From NCBI GenBank assembly GCA_031290105.1, contig JAITOD010000004.1, positions 1 to 42,083 on the forward strand: a stretch of 42,083 bases of DNA, written 5' to 3'. Origin of the DNA: Oscillospiraceae bacterium (GTDB taxonomy: Bacteria > Bacillota > Clostridia > Oscillospirales > Acutalibacteraceae). Every line of letters starts with the position of its first letter. Within the stretch, counting starts at the first letter, position 1. The position numbers and the translations under genes were made by a program. The notes below the pieces were generated by a model that had not been told where the DNA came from, searched no databases, and worked only from the letters and a program-made list of their open reading frames with translations. Positions 24,923 through 34,774 of the stretch are shown piece after piece.

Positions 24923-25558
24923 TTAAGCGATTGCCTCCTCCACCGCGCCGCGGATGATATCGTATCCGCTGCCGTTGACGTGCAGACCGTCGGGCGAGAG
25001 TTCCTTTCGCAGCGCACCGTCCGCGTCAGTCAGCAAAGAGTATATGTCCAGGTATTCGCAGCCCAAATCCGCGCAATTTTCACGCAGCAATGTGTTGCTT
25101 TTCTGCACAAGCGCGTTGAATGGCTGCGGCGGATTGCGCCGTCCGCTGTGCACAGGATAGAGGGATTGCACGATTATGCGGCTCTCCGGCAGCTCGGCGC
25201 GAAGCGTTTCCAGTATTCGCCGCTGATTTTCGGCAGTCTGCGCGTGCGTAAAATCGTCTCGCCAAAAGTCGTTTATTCCAATGAGCAGCACAATTATGGA
25301 GGGTTTGAGCACCAGCGCGGAAAGATCCAGCCGTTGGTAGCAGCCAAGGCTGGTGTCGGCGGAGATGCCGCGGTTATAGATTTTAAGGTGCGTTTTGGGG
25401 TATCGTTTTTTGTTCAGCGCCCAAAATTCGGTTAGGCTGTCGCCCAAAAGTACCAGCTGCCCCGTGCGCACAAACCTGTTCGCCAGGGTGAAGCGTCTGC
25501 ATTTGCGGATGTAGTGTGTGCCCATCACAAGGTCGTCGAGTTTGCCGGAAATTTTCAC
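24923..25558 (-). CDS. SGNH/GDSL-type hydrolase
   Basis: VLLGDSLTEFW, NRGISADTS, IVLLIGINDFWRDD, SPDGLHVNGSGYDII. Confidence 0.88.
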   Translation of the reverse strand: MKISGKLDDLVMGTHYIRKCRRFTLANRFVRTGQLVLLGDSLTEFWALNKKRYPKTHLKIYNRGISADTSLGCYQRLDLSALVLKPSIIVLLIGINDFWRDDFTHAQTAENQRRILETLRAELPESRIIVQSLYPVHSGRRNPPQPFNALVQKSNTLLRENCADLGCEYLDIYSLLTDADGALRKELSPDGLHVNGSGYDIIRGAVEEAIA

Positions 25559-25622
25559 GATTCTGCCCCTTTTTGTCTGTTTTCGCGCTTAATATTCCTG
25601 ATCGTTCGGAAAGAACAAACGC

Positions 25623-26939
25623 CTACTTACTCTCGCGTTCGCGCACAATCCAGCGCGTTGGCGTGCCCTCCAGCCCAAAAACCTCACGGATTTGGTTATC
25701 GAGATATCGCTGATAGCTGTAGTGGAAAAGATCTGCCTTATTAACAAAGCAAACGAAAGTCGGCGGGCGTGTGGACGCCTGCGTCATGTAATAGATTTTG
25801 AGGCGCCGGCCTTTATCTGTGGGCGGCTGGACGCGAGCTGTCGCCGCCGCCAAAATTTCGTTGAGCCGCCCCGTTGTTATGCGCATTGCGTTTTGGCTGT
25901 CCACAAACTTGATTAGGTCCAGCAAGCGGTTCAGCCGGATTTTTTCCGTTGCGGAAATAAAAATTATCGGCGCATAGCTCATAAAAGCGAAGTCTTTCAT
26001 TAACGCCTTGCGCTGAATATCCATGGTGTGCCCGTCTTTTTCGATTGCGTCCCACTTGTTGACGGCGATCACGCAGCCCTTGCCGCTCTCCAGCGCAAGC
26101 CCCGCCACCTTGCTGTCCTGCTCCGTGAAGCCATCCACCGCGTCAATCATAATCACACAGACCTGCGCGCGCTCAATCGCCATCTGCGCCCGCATGACGC
26201 TGTATCGCTCTATGTTATCTGCCACGCGGCTTTTGCGGCGCAGACCGGCTGTGTCGATCAACACAAAATCGCCCTTGGGAGTGGAAATGCGCGTATCAGC
26301 CGCGTCGCGCGTTGTGCCGGCGACGGACGAAACTATGCGACGCTCCTCACCGCAAAGCGCGTTGACAAGCGAGCTTTTGCCCGCGTTCGGCTTGCCGATT
26401 ATCGCCACACGGATTGCGTCGTCCTCGTCGCCGTCCTCTTTTTCCGGCGGCAGATGTTCAAGCACCGCGTCGAGCAAGTCGCCCGTGCCGTGACCGTGCG
26501 TTGAGCTGACAGGAATCGGGTCGCCAATGCCCAGATTATAGAACTCATAAAGCTCAGGCGGCGGTGCACCGATTCCGTCGCATTTGTTGACGCAAAGGAT
26601 AATGGGCTTGCCGCTTTTTTGCAGCATTTGCGCCACTTCGCGGTCAGTTGCAACAACGCCGCTGCGGGAGTCCGTAATCAAAATGATTGCGTCCGCGCCG
26701 TCGATTGCAACTTGCGCCTGCTCACGCATTGATGTGAGCAGCTCGTCGCCGCTGAACGGCTCAATACCGCCGGTATCCACCAGCAAAAAGCGGCGGTTCA
26801 GCCATTCGCAGGTGCCGTAAAGGCGGTCGCGGGTCACGCCGGGCGTGTCGTCCACAATCGCCAGGCGCCTGCCCACCAATTTGTTGAAGAGAGTGCTTTT
26901 GCCCACGTTCGGGCGACCGACTATGGCAACGGTGCGCAT
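25623..26939 (-). CDS. der: Ribosome biogenesis GTPase Der (EngA)
   Basis: MRTVAIVGRPNVGKSTLFNKLVGRR...; second G domain VAIIGKPNAGKSSLVNAL. Confidence 0.96.
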   Translation of the reverse strand: MRTVAIVGRPNVGKSTLFNKLVGRRLAIVDDTPGVTRDRLYGTCEWLNRRFLLVDTGGIEPFSGDELLTSMREQAQVAIDGADAIILITDSRSGVVATDREVAQMLQKSGKPIILCVNKCDGIGAPPPELYEFYNLGIGDPIPVSSTHGHGTGDLLDAVLEHLPPEKEDGDEDDAIRVAIIGKPNAGKSSLVNALCGEERRIVSSVAGTTRDAADTRISTPKGDFVLIDTAGLRRKSRVADNIERYSVMRAQMAIERAQVCVIMIDAVDGFTEQDSKVAGLALESGKGCVIAVNKWDAIEKDGHTMDIQRKALMKDFAFMSYAPIIFISATEKIRLNRLLDLIKFVDSQNAMRITTGRLNEILAAATARVQPPTDKGRRLKIYYMTQASTRPPTFVCFVNKADLFHYSYQRYLDNQIREVFGLEGTPTRWIVRERESK

Positions 26940-27051
26940 GAATTCTTCTCCGATTTTCCACAAATAATGTGTTGTTACGGATAAGTATAGCAGATTGGGC
27001 GAGGATTAGCAAATTGCGGGACGCGGCGGAGGCATTTTCGCGGCAGATATT

Positions 27052-27102
27052 GGCAATTTATAGCTGAGAGCTCTATAATAGAGCTCTCAGCTATAAATTG
27101 CC
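27052..27102. repeat. Perfect 24-bp inverted repeat, 3-nt loop
   Basis: GGCAATTTATAGCTGAGAGCTCTA-TAA-TAGAGCTCTCAGCTATAAATTGCC. Confidence 0.97.
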
Positions 27103-27205
27103 CGAAAAAAGCCGATAATCACAACGATTACAGCAAATATTAATACCGCCGGGCTTACAATAAACTCGGCAGCGCTGCAAACCCCAATCCAGCCGCCGCC
27201 AGTAA

Positions 27206-27457
27206 TTAAAACGCAATCTGCAGCACCAGCATCCCAATAATTCCCGGCACGCCCATAAGTACCCCCGTGCCGAGCGTCGTCCAGTTGATGGGCAGACTTA
27301 TCGGCAGCACCGTGCCCAATAAGTTCACGGCAAACAGCGCCGCGGTGCCGCTCAGCGCGGTCAGCAGCAGCGCGATCAGCGGACGGCGGGTCTTGACCAT
27401 GCTCCAGAGCACAAACGCCGCCGCCGCGCCCAACAATACAATCGCCAATATCTTCAT
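27206..27457 (-). CDS. bofA: BofA-family (pro-sigma-K processing inhibitor-like) membrane protein
   Basis: MKILAIVLLGAAAAFVLWSMVKTRRPLIALLLTALSGTAALFAVNLLGTVLPISLPINWTTLGTGVLMGVPGIIGMLVLQIAF; adjacent to a YaaL-like gene as in the recR-yaaL-bofA order. Confidence 0.8.
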   Translation of the reverse strand: MKILAIVLLGAAAAFVLWSMVKTRRPLIALLLTALSGTAALFAVNLLGTVLPISLPINWTTLGTGVLMGVPGIIGMLVLQIAF

Positions 27458-27735
27458 GCGCTTGCCTCCTGCGGCTTTTGCGCGCCGTAGATTGGCGCAA
27501 TCGGCGCGTCCGCCAGCTTCTCTCGCTTGGCGCGTTTGATCAGGTACCTATACCGCGCTTTCAGGCTCTCCAACTCATAAATCGACGCCTCAACCAGGTC
27601 CTCGTCCTGCTCCATTTCAAAGCGTGCGCGCGCCGCGTCCATCTGGCGGCAAACCGCGCGGATATCCTCCAGTAGATTCTCTTCCTCGCTCTTTTCCTCC
27701 TGCCGCGCAAATGGCTTCCATGCGTATCCTGCCAT
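27454..27735 (-). CDS. YaaL/DUF2508-family protein
   Basis: MAGYAWKPFARQEEKSEEENLLEDIRAVCRQMDAARARFEMEQDEDLVEASIYELESLKARYRYLIKRAKRE; SD GGAGG. Confidence 0.75.
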   Translation of the reverse strand: MAGYAWKPFARQEEKSEEENLLEDIRAVCRQMDAARARFEMEQDEDLVEASIYELESLKARYRYLIKRAKREKLADAPIAPIYGAQKPQEASA

Positions 27736-27840
27736 ATAAATTACCTCCAAAACAAATTTCTATTGCTATATCTATAGAAATTCTTGGCGGAATATGATAA
27801 ACTTATGCGGTAAACAATATTTTTGAAGGTGGAATTTTGA

Positions 27841-28785
27841 TTGAACGCTTTTTTGCTTGAGCCTTTTGTCTCGTCCGCAATATGGGGCGGGCGGCGCCTG
27901 ATTGACACATGGGGCGTGCACACGGACAAAGAAAACGCCGCCGAGGCGTGGGTACTCTCCTGCCACCCGACCGGGGAAAGTGTGTCCGGCGGGCGGACGC
28001 TCAGCGCAATTTTGCGTGATCACCCCGAATACACAGGCCTCCAGCGCGGTGAATTCCCTCTGCTTGTCAAGCTGATTGACGCGCACGACAAACTCTCCGT
28101 GCAGGTGCACCCCACGGCGGAATATTGTGCAAAATCGGGCGGCGATGCCCAACCAAAAACCGAGTGCTGGTTAATATTGGATTGCGAACCAGGCGCGGAG
28201 CTGATAATCGGCTTCCGTGAAGATGTTACGCCGGAACAGGTTCGGCGTGCGCTTGAGGACGGCTCGTTTTTGGAGAAGGTGAACCGCGTCCCCGTGCGCC
28301 CGGGCGATTTTTTCTTTATACCCTCGGGGCTGCTCCACGCGATAGGCAGCGGAATTTTGCTCGCCGAGGTGCAGCAAAGCAGCGACACCACCTACCGCCT
28401 GTTTGACTATAACCGCCCCGGTTTGGACGGCAAACCGCGCCCCCTTCATGTGGAAGAAGCGCTTGGCTGTTTGGATTTTTCGGCGTATAGTGCAGCGGCT
28501 TGCGCGGGTGAAGTCGGCGGCGCTGAGACGCTCACACTGCCAGGCAGCGAGCTGCTTTGCGCCTGCCCGGAGTTCACCGTGTCGCGCGTGAAGCTTGACG
28601 GTGCGGGGGCAACTTTCCCATCGGCAGATTTCTTTCGTGCGCTGTTGATACTTGACGGCGCTGGTACGCTTGCACAGGGTGGCGAATCCTTGCCGCTGAG
28701 CAAGGGCAAGTGCGTGTTTATCCCGGCGGGCGGCGCTGATTATCGCCTGATCGGCAATGCGGATTTGCTTGTTGTTTCAGCGTAA
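27841..28785 (+). CDS. manA: Mannose-6-phosphate isomerase, class I
   Basis: TTG start; PFVSSAIWGGRRL, LSVQVHPTAEYC, KTECWLIL, PSGLLHAIGSGILLAEVQQSSDTTYRLFDYNR. Confidence 0.92.
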   Translation: MNAFLLEPFVSSAIWGGRRLIDTWGVHTDKENAAEAWVLSCHPTGESVSGGRTLSAILRDHPEYTGLQRGEFPLLVKLIDAHDKLSVQVHPTAEYCAKSGGDAQPKTECWLILDCEPGAELIIGFREDVTPEQVRRALEDGSFLEKVNRVPVRPGDFFFIPSGLLHAIGSGILLAEVQQSSDTTYRLFDYNRPGLDGKPRPLHVEEALGCLDFSAYSAAACAGEVGGAETLTLPGSELLCACPEFTVSRVKLDGAGATFPSADFFRALLILDGAGTLAQGGESLPLSKGKCVFIPAGGADYRLIGNADLLVVSA

Positions 28786-28800
28786 AGCTTGATCAATTTG

Positions 28801-30018
28801 TTAATTGTCAAGCAGTGCGCTCATCAGCTCATGCCCCACCGGGCGAAAAACGCCCGTCTCGGCGGCGGTTTTTTCGGTGACGCTGACAACGCCGCTCTCT
28901 CGCTCATTCGCTTTGTGATACAGCACATAGGGCACAGGGTCGCCCGAATGCTTGCCCGTCACAAGCGGTGTCGGATGGTCAGGCAGGACAAGGATTTTGT
29001 AGTCGCCCTGTGTTTCCAGATATTTCCTCACGCGTGGCAACACAATCTCATCCAAAATCTCAATTGAGCGCACCTTATTATCCGCCTCGCCGCGGTGACC
29101 GCACTCGTCCGGCGCCTCAAAATGCAGATAAACCAAGTCTTGACCGCGCTCCCATTCGGCGATTGCGGCATCCGCTTTGCCCACAAAATTCGTGTCGATA
29201 TATCCCGTTGCTCCCGGCACGCTTGGCGTTGGCATACCCGCAAGAAGGCCGATCCCCTTGAGCAAATCTACGGCGGAAATTATGCTGCCGCGCACGCCGT
29301 ATAACTCTGAAAACGCAGGAAGACCGGGCTTTTGGCCCTCTCCCCAAAGCCAAACCGCGTTGGCGGGCAACAAGCACTTTGCCTTGCGCGCAAGGTTCAC
29401 CGGGTGATTCTCCAGCACGTCCATGCTGCGGCGGGTGAAGTCGTTCAGCAAAACCGCGTTGGGGCTTTCGCTGAGGTATTTTCCAATCGCCCGGCCTGTG
29501 ATATCGTGCGGCGGAACCAGCGTGCCAAGCTCCGTGGTGCCGTTTTGCACAATCAAGCAGTGACGATATGCCACACCGGAGTAAAACCGGCATTCATCGC
29601 TGCCAAGGTTTTTCTGAATGGCGGCGATCAGCTCTGCCGCTTCCTCTGTGGAAATATCCCCGCCGGAGTAGTCAAGCATCCGCCGTTCCGCAAACGGCTC
29701 CTGCGTGCTGAGTGTCACCAGATTGCAACGCAGCGCCACATCTGTTTCGCGCATCTCCACGCCAATACTGACTGCCTCCAGCGGCGAGCGCCCGGTGTAA
29801 TAAAGCGCGGGGTCAAAGCCCAGCACGCTCATGTTTGCCACGTCCGAGCCGGGGGTCAAGCCGGGGGCGACGGTGCGCACCAGACCAACCTCGCCAAGTG
29901 CCGCCAGCGCGTCAAGATTGGGTTTGTGCGCCTTTTCCATGGGGGTCAGGCCGTCCAAAGCGGGGCAGGGCAAATCCGCCATGCCGTCATAAAGCAGGAT
30001 TGCGTATTTCAAAGGCAT
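28801..30018 (-). CDS. Cofactor-independent phosphoglycerate mutase, archaeal/ApgM-like
   Basis: KYAILLYDGMADLPCPALDGLTPMEKAHKPNLDALAALG...GSDVANMSVLGFDP...LPDHPTPLVTGKHSGDPVPYVLY. Confidence 0.92.
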   Translation of the reverse strand: MPLKYAILLYDGMADLPCPALDGLTPMEKAHKPNLDALAALGEVGLVRTVAPGLTPGSDVANMSVLGFDPALYYTGRSPLEAVSIGVEMRETDVALRCNLVTLSTQEPFAERRMLDYSGGDISTEEAAELIAAIQKNLGSDECRFYSGVAYRHCLIVQNGTTELGTLVPPHDITGRAIGKYLSESPNAVLLNDFTRRSMDVLENHPVNLARKAKCLLPANAVWLWGEGQKPGLPAFSELYGVRGSIISAVDLLKGIGLLAGMPTPSVPGATGYIDTNFVGKADAAIAEWERGQDLVYLHFEAPDECGHRGEADNKVRSIEILDEIVLPRVRKYLETQGDYKILVLPDHPTPLVTGKHSGDPVPYVLYHKANERESGVVSVTEKTAAETGVFRPVGHELMSALLDN

Positions 30019-30076
30019 CTCACTTTCTGTCAGTTCTCTTCACGTTATGATATGTACAGGATAAAATTTGCGCTAC

Positions 30077-31228
30077 TCAAAAGTCCTGCTCAAACTGCAG
30101 GAGCATAGCCGCGAATTCGTCATCCGTCGCAACGAGGTATTCCGGAATTCCGGGAAATGTTGGCTGCGCAGTTGCTGCAGGCGGTTCAGCGTTGGCGGTC
30201 GGCGGCATTGCCGGAGCTTGTTCCCGGGGCGGCGCGGTGCGCGGCAAAGTGGGGAATGTGGCTTGAGGCGGGTGCGCCGGCTGCGGCACAGGAGCTCTCT
30301 CACTCATGCCGACGCTGTCATTTCTGAGGCTTGTATTCAGCATAGGCGCGTCCGGAAATTCCGGGAACGCTGCCGCGGGAGCTTCGGACCTTGCACCTGC
30401 ATCGTCACTCTTAATTCCGCCAAAAGCCGGGAACACCTCCACAGGCTGACCGTCCGGCGATTGTTTCAGCGTTGGGGCACGTTCCGGTGGCAGCTCGGGC
30501 GGCTCATAATAGGATAAGAGGTCCTCAGGTTCCGGCGATTCTGCCGATTCTGCGGCGGCGGCCTTGCGTCCCCGCAGCCGGCGTTCAAGAATGAACCATA
30601 TCAGCGCAAATACCAGCGCCGCACTAAAGAAAAGTCCGCCCCACTTGGCAACACCCATTCGGTTAATGCCGCCGTCCTGCAAGCGGACATCACTCACAAT
30701 GGGAGCCGCCCAATTCCAAACGCCAAGGAGCTTTTCGGAATCGCTTGGCACAATGCCCCATCCGCCCGTTTTGAAAGAACCAACCAGCTGCGGCATGGCA
30801 ATATTGCCGGGAACCACGCCCAAAACCTGACTTGGAAAGACCATCTGCGCCGCATCGGCAGACCGGTTATCCGGGCAGACGGTGAGCGTTTCGCCCACTC
30901 TCCACGCGCGGGAGAGCACAGGCGCGCTGCCGGGCGCGGTGGTATATGCAATAATATCTTTTTTCTCAAAAGTCAGGTTGTTCGTCTTGATAAAAACCAG
31001 CGCGTTCCGGCGAATAGCGGGTTGCATATCAACGCCGTCCGCAATCAGGGCGCGATAGCCCAAAAATTCAGCTTCCTGCGGATTCTCCCGTGCGCTCAGC
31101 AACCCCGCGCTGATAATTCCCGCTGCCGCCAAAATCAACAGCAACAGGATTATACCCGCCGTGCGCACACATAGCGTAGCCACCCGTGCCCCGCGGTGCG
31201 CCGAATTCGGCTTGTCCCGTTTCATCAT
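30077..31228 (-). CDS. Signal peptidase I-like membrane protein, likely catalytically inactive, Pro-rich C-terminus
   Basis: DGVDMQPAIRRNALVFIKT resembles SPase box B (S-M-x-P) with Asp at the Ser position; two TM segments; Pro-rich tail. Confidence 0.55.
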   Translation of the reverse strand: MMKRDKPNSAHRGARVATLCVRTAGIILLLLILAAAGIISAGLLSARENPQEAEFLGYRALIADGVDMQPAIRRNALVFIKTNNLTFEKKDIIAYTTAPGSAPVLSRAWRVGETLTVCPDNRSADAAQMVFPSQVLGVVPGNIAMPQLVGSFKTGGWGIVPSDSEKLLGVWNWAAPIVSDVRLQDGGINRMGVAKWGGLFFSAALVFALIWFILERRLRGRKAAAAESAESPEPEDLLSYYEPPELPPERAPTLKQSPDGQPVEVFPAFGGIKSDDAGARSEAPAAAFPEFPDAPMLNTSLRNDSVGMSERAPVPQPAHPPQATFPTLPRTAPPREQAPAMPPTANAEPPAATAQPTFPGIPEYLVATDDEFAAMLLQFEQDF

Positions 31229-31349
31229 TCTCTCCTGTATCGGATTTCCCTATGCAGGGGCGCACGCCCTCATGTGCCCGCCGGTAAAACAAGCTAGTCG
31301 GTATTTTACAGCGGGCGGGCAGGGACGCTCACCCCTGCGCACAAAATGC

Positions 31350-32303
31350 TCAGAGCATTTCTTTTGCGGACGCAACAAGCCCGGCGACTCCCTGCAAATC
31401 GCTGGGAATGATAAGCTTGGTAGCCTGACCGTTGGCAACGTTCGCCAAAGCTTGAAGACGCTGAAGAGTCAGGTAAGCCTCACCCGGGTGAGCGTCGTTG
31501 ATATATCCGATAGCCTGAGCCGTTGCTTCCTGAACGCGCAGAATAGCCTGTGCCTCACCCTCCGCCTCGCGGATTTTGGTTTCGCGCACAGCTTCTGCGC
31601 GAAGGATTGCGGAGGCTTTTTCGCCCTCCGCCTGCAAAATCTGGCTTTCTTTCTGTCCCTCTGCCACAAGTATGCGGCTGGCTTTGTCGCCCTCGGCGCG
31701 CAGGATGGACTCGCGGCGTTCGCGCTCTGCTTTCATTTGCTTTTCCATCGCGTCCTGAATCTCACGCGGGGGAAGGATATTCTTAAGCTCCACGCGGTTT
31801 ACCTTAATGCCCCACGGGTCGGTGGCTACGTCCAGAATAGAGCGGATTTGCGAGTTGATTGTGTCGCGCGATGTGAGGGTCTGGTCAAGCTCAATCTCGC
31901 CGATGATGTTACGCAGTGTGGTTGCGCTCAGGTTTTCGATTGCACTCAGCGGGAACTCAACGCCATAGGCATATAGCTTGGAATCGGTGATTTGATAAAA
32001 GACGACGGTGTCTATCTGCATGGTGACGTTGTCCTTGGTGATAACCGGCTGCGGCGGGAAGTCCACAACCTGTTCTTTGAGTGAAATCTGTTTGGCAATG
32101 CGGTCAATGAACGGGATTTTGACGTGGATTCCGGCGGTCCAGGTGTCGTGATAGGTTCCCAAGCGCTCAACAACGTAGGACTGCGACTGCGGCACAACCT
32201 TAAGGTTGGCAACAATCAGCCCAACGAGGATAAGCAAGAGAATCAGAAAAACGGTGAGGGTTACGGGGTTGCTGTCTGCAACGGTTAACAGGGCTGTAAG
32301 CAT
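31350..32303 (-). CDS. SPFH/Band 7 (stomatin-like, QmcA-type) protein
   Basis: LKVVPQSQSYVVERLGTYHDTWTAGIHVKIPFIDRI...VNRVELKNILPPREIQDAMEKQMKAERERRESILRAEG. Confidence 0.93.
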   Translation of the reverse strand: MLTALLTVADSNPVTLTVFLILLLILVGLIVANLKVVPQSQSYVVERLGTYHDTWTAGIHVKIPFIDRIAKQISLKEQVVDFPPQPVITKDNVTMQIDTVVFYQITDSKLYAYGVEFPLSAIENLSATTLRNIIGEIELDQTLTSRDTINSQIRSILDVATDPWGIKVNRVELKNILPPREIQDAMEKQMKAERERRESILRAEGDKASRILVAEGQKESQILQAEGEKASAILRAEAVRETKIREAEGEAQAILRVQEATAQAIGYINDAHPGEAYLTLQRLQALANVANGQATKLIIPSDLQGVAGLVASAKEML

Positions 32304-32391
32304 GGTAATTCCTCCTCAAATTGTGTGTGGGCAGGTTTATTTGCCTACCCGGATTTAAGCAGCGGTTTATGGTATGCGGCAACGGGAAGTC

Positions 32392-32823
32392 CTATCCCTC
32401 TATGGGCAGAACAATGAGCTTTACGCCCTCAATTTTCTCCACGCGCACGGATACCCCGGCGGGGATTGTGCCGCCGTCGGCAGAGCGCGCAGTCCAAGGC
32501 ACGCTGCCCACATTGACCTTGCCCTTGCCGAGCACATTGTCGATGTCCTCGGTAACGATAGCGGTTTCGCCAAGTACGCGGTCAGCGTTGGTGGCAGTTT
32601 TTGCCTTTCGGTTCATCTTTTTAACAAGCGGACGCGTCGCCGCCAAAGACACAGCGGATACCACAACAAAGAGCGTCAGCTGCAGCCACAACGGCGCGTC
32701 ACAAACGCTGGCTATCAGCGCGGCAACGGCCCCCGCCGCAAACCAAATCGTAACAAGCTGCGCCGTCGCCGCCTCAGCCAAAAGCAGTATGCCCAGCGCA
32801 ATCAACCATACCCAATATTCCAA
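32392..32823 (-). CDS. NfeD-family membrane protein
   Basis: TTG start with SD AAGGAGGGG; EYWVWLIALGILLLAEAAT...GETAIVTEDIDNVLGKGKVNVGSVPWTARSADGGTIPAGVSVRVEKIEGVKLIV. Confidence 0.88.
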   Translation of the reverse strand: MEYWVWLIALGILLLAEAATAQLVTIWFAAGAVAALIASVCDAPLWLQLTLFVVVSAVSLAATRPLVKKMNRKAKTATNADRVLGETAIVTEDIDNVLGKGKVNVGSVPWTARSADGGTIPAGVSVRVEKIEGVKLIVLPIEG

Positions 32824-32989
32824 TGCGAACCCCTCCTTAAATATAGCATACCATATATATAGCACATTTCGGCAAAATATGCAATAGCGGCAGATGAATT
32901 TTTTGTTAACAGAAGAATATAGTGGAAAAATAAAAACGAAAGGAACAGTGATAATGCGCGTGGCGGTGTAAAAATATACGCGCGGCAAA

Positions 32990-34123
32990 TTAGCGCCCGG
33001 CTTGCTTGGCTGCGTCAAGTATTGCCCTCGCAATAGCTTCCGCCGCTCCCGGGATTGCCATAGCCTTGGCGACGTTCCCCATGTCCGCCAGCCGCGCCGG
33101 GTCAGAGAGCAGGGCGTCGACCTCACGCACAAGGCGGCCGCTTCCCAAATCTTTTTCCTCAAGCAGCACCGCCGCACCTTTGTCGGCAAGAGCCTTTGCG
33201 TTGTGGTATTGGTGATTCTCCGCCACGTAAGGCGACGGAATCAGTATGCTGGGTTTGCCGAGTGCCCGGAACTCCGCCAGAGAGCTTGCACCCGCGCGGC
33301 AGACTACCAAATCCGCCGCGCTCAAGCAGCGCGCCATATCCGTGATATATGGGCGCACAGTGAGGTGCCGCGCCCCCGCAAGCCGCACGCCGCGCTCCTC
33401 CAATAGTGCACGGAATGCCGCCGCCGCTTCCTCTGTGCCGGCCGCATGCATAAGGTGGCAGTCCGCACTTTGCGCGTGCGCCGCAAACACGTCCGGCATG
33501 GCGCTGTTGATTGGCTTTGCGCCAAGCGAACCGCCCATAGACAGCACAAAGGGGCGTTCGTCCAAACCCAGCATAAAGCGTGATTCCGTGCGGTTTGCGG
33601 CAAGCAACGCGCTCCGCACGGGCAGACCCGTCACCCTGCAGGGGACGCGGGTTTGCAGATATTTCTCCGCCTCAGGCGATGTTAGCAGCACCGCTTCCGC
33701 GCGCTTGGCAAGAGCCTTGTTTGTTATGCCGGGGAACGCGTTCTGCTCGTGTATAACTGTGGGGATTCCCCGGCTCTGCGCCATGCGCAGCACGGAACCG
33801 CTGACGTATCCGCCAAAGCCTGCCGCCGCATCAGGGCGAAAATCGCGGAGGATTGAGAGTACCTGCGCCGTGCTTTTTGCCAGCAGAGCCAACGCCCGCG
33901 CATTATGGAGCATAGCCTTGGGCGATGCGGAGCGGTAAAAACCCGCCGCGTCAATCAGACGCAGCTCAAAGCCCGCCTGCGGAACAAGGCGTTCCTCCAT
34001 TTTGCCGCGCGCGCCCACAAAAAGAATTTCGCACTCAGAAGACAATTCCCGCAGGGCTGCTGCCGCGGCAAGCGCCGGATTGATGTGACCGCCTGTGCCC
34101 CCGGCGGCGATGAGTATTTTCAA
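32990..34123 (-). CDS. murG: UDP-GlcNAc:undecaprenyl-pyrophosphoryl-MurNAc-pentapeptide transferase MurG
   Basis: TTG start LKILIAAGGTGGHINPALAAA; HEQNAFPGITNK; VCRAGASSLAEF; ILIPSPYVAENHQYHNA. Confidence 0.95.
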   Translation of the reverse strand: MKILIAAGGTGGHINPALAAAAALRELSSECEILFVGARGKMEERLVPQAGFELRLIDAAGFYRSASPKAMLHNARALALLAKSTAQVLSILRDFRPDAAAGFGGYVSGSVLRMAQSRGIPTVIHEQNAFPGITNKALAKRAEAVLLTSPEAEKYLQTRVPCRVTGLPVRSALLAANRTESRFMLGLDERPFVLSMGGSLGAKPINSAMPDVFAAHAQSADCHLMHAAGTEEAAAAFRALLEERGVRLAGARHLTVRPYITDMARCLSAADLVVCRAGASSLAEFRALGKPSILIPSPYVAENHQYHNAKALADKGAAVLLEEKDLGSGRLVREVDALLSDPARLADMGNVAKAMAIPGAAEAIARAILDAAKQAGR

Positions 34124-34225
34124 TGTGCTGAACCTCCGTGCGCGAATATTCATGTTTACGTTTATTATACCACATTGCCGGCGTTTTGTCACCGGTTTCC
34201 TTCGCCGCGGAGCATAGAACGTCCG

Positions 34226-34774
34226 TCAACAGGCGTTGTCTGCATTTTTGTTCGCCTTGCACGAAAGCGCGGGTAAGCTTAAAAAATCAGCAAGGTTCAC
34301 AATTTGTACGCCCTTCTTTTGCGCATAAGCAACGGTATAAGCCGTACCGCCGCCTTTTGTTAAGAAACACAGGCAGACGCCGCTGCTGTCAACCAAACGG
34401 CGGTTCCGCTTTTGCATACAGCCCGGAAAATAGTAATCCGATGTATACACAACATTGTCTGCTTCGTTAAGGATTCGGCTGTATGTTTTCAGGTCCTCGC
34501 CGCACCAGCTTTTTGCTTGCTCCATGCATGGCAGCACCAAAAACAAGCTGATTTGCGGGTAATCTTTTTTCATGGCCAAAACAGTGAGCGCGGCAATGGT
34601 GTCAAAGCCCAGCGCGCCGCCCGCCATAAACACGTCTACTCCTTGATTTATGAGCTTCTCAAGTTCCGCCTCAAGGTGTTTTTGTATTTCCGGATATTGG
34701 CTCGCGGAGATTTTTCTGTGCCCGGTAAAACAGCATGTTTTTGGATTCATCAGTTTCATCCTCTCCAAATTAAT
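34226..34774 (-). CDS. SLOG/DUF1273 (YpsA-like) family protein
   Basis: MNPKTCCFTGHRKI...LINQGVDVFMAGGALGFDTIAALTVL...GGTAYTVAYAQKKGVQIVNL; the start may be a few codons further upstream. Confidence 0.82.
   Translation of the reverse strand: MNLERMKLMNPKTCCFTGHRKISASQYPEIQKHLEAELEKLINQGVDVFMAGGALGFDTIAALTVLAMKKDYPQISLFLVLPCMEQAKSWCGEDLKTYSRILNEADNVVYTSDYYFPGCMQKRNRRLVDSSGVCLCFLTKGGGTAYTVAYAQKKGVQIVNLADFLSLPALSCKANKNADNAC

Noticed and set aside
32392-33189. 265-aa ORF as a long NfeD protein
   Set aside because: The first part is read-through of intergenic and antisense murG sequence; the SD and TTG at 32823 mark the likely start.
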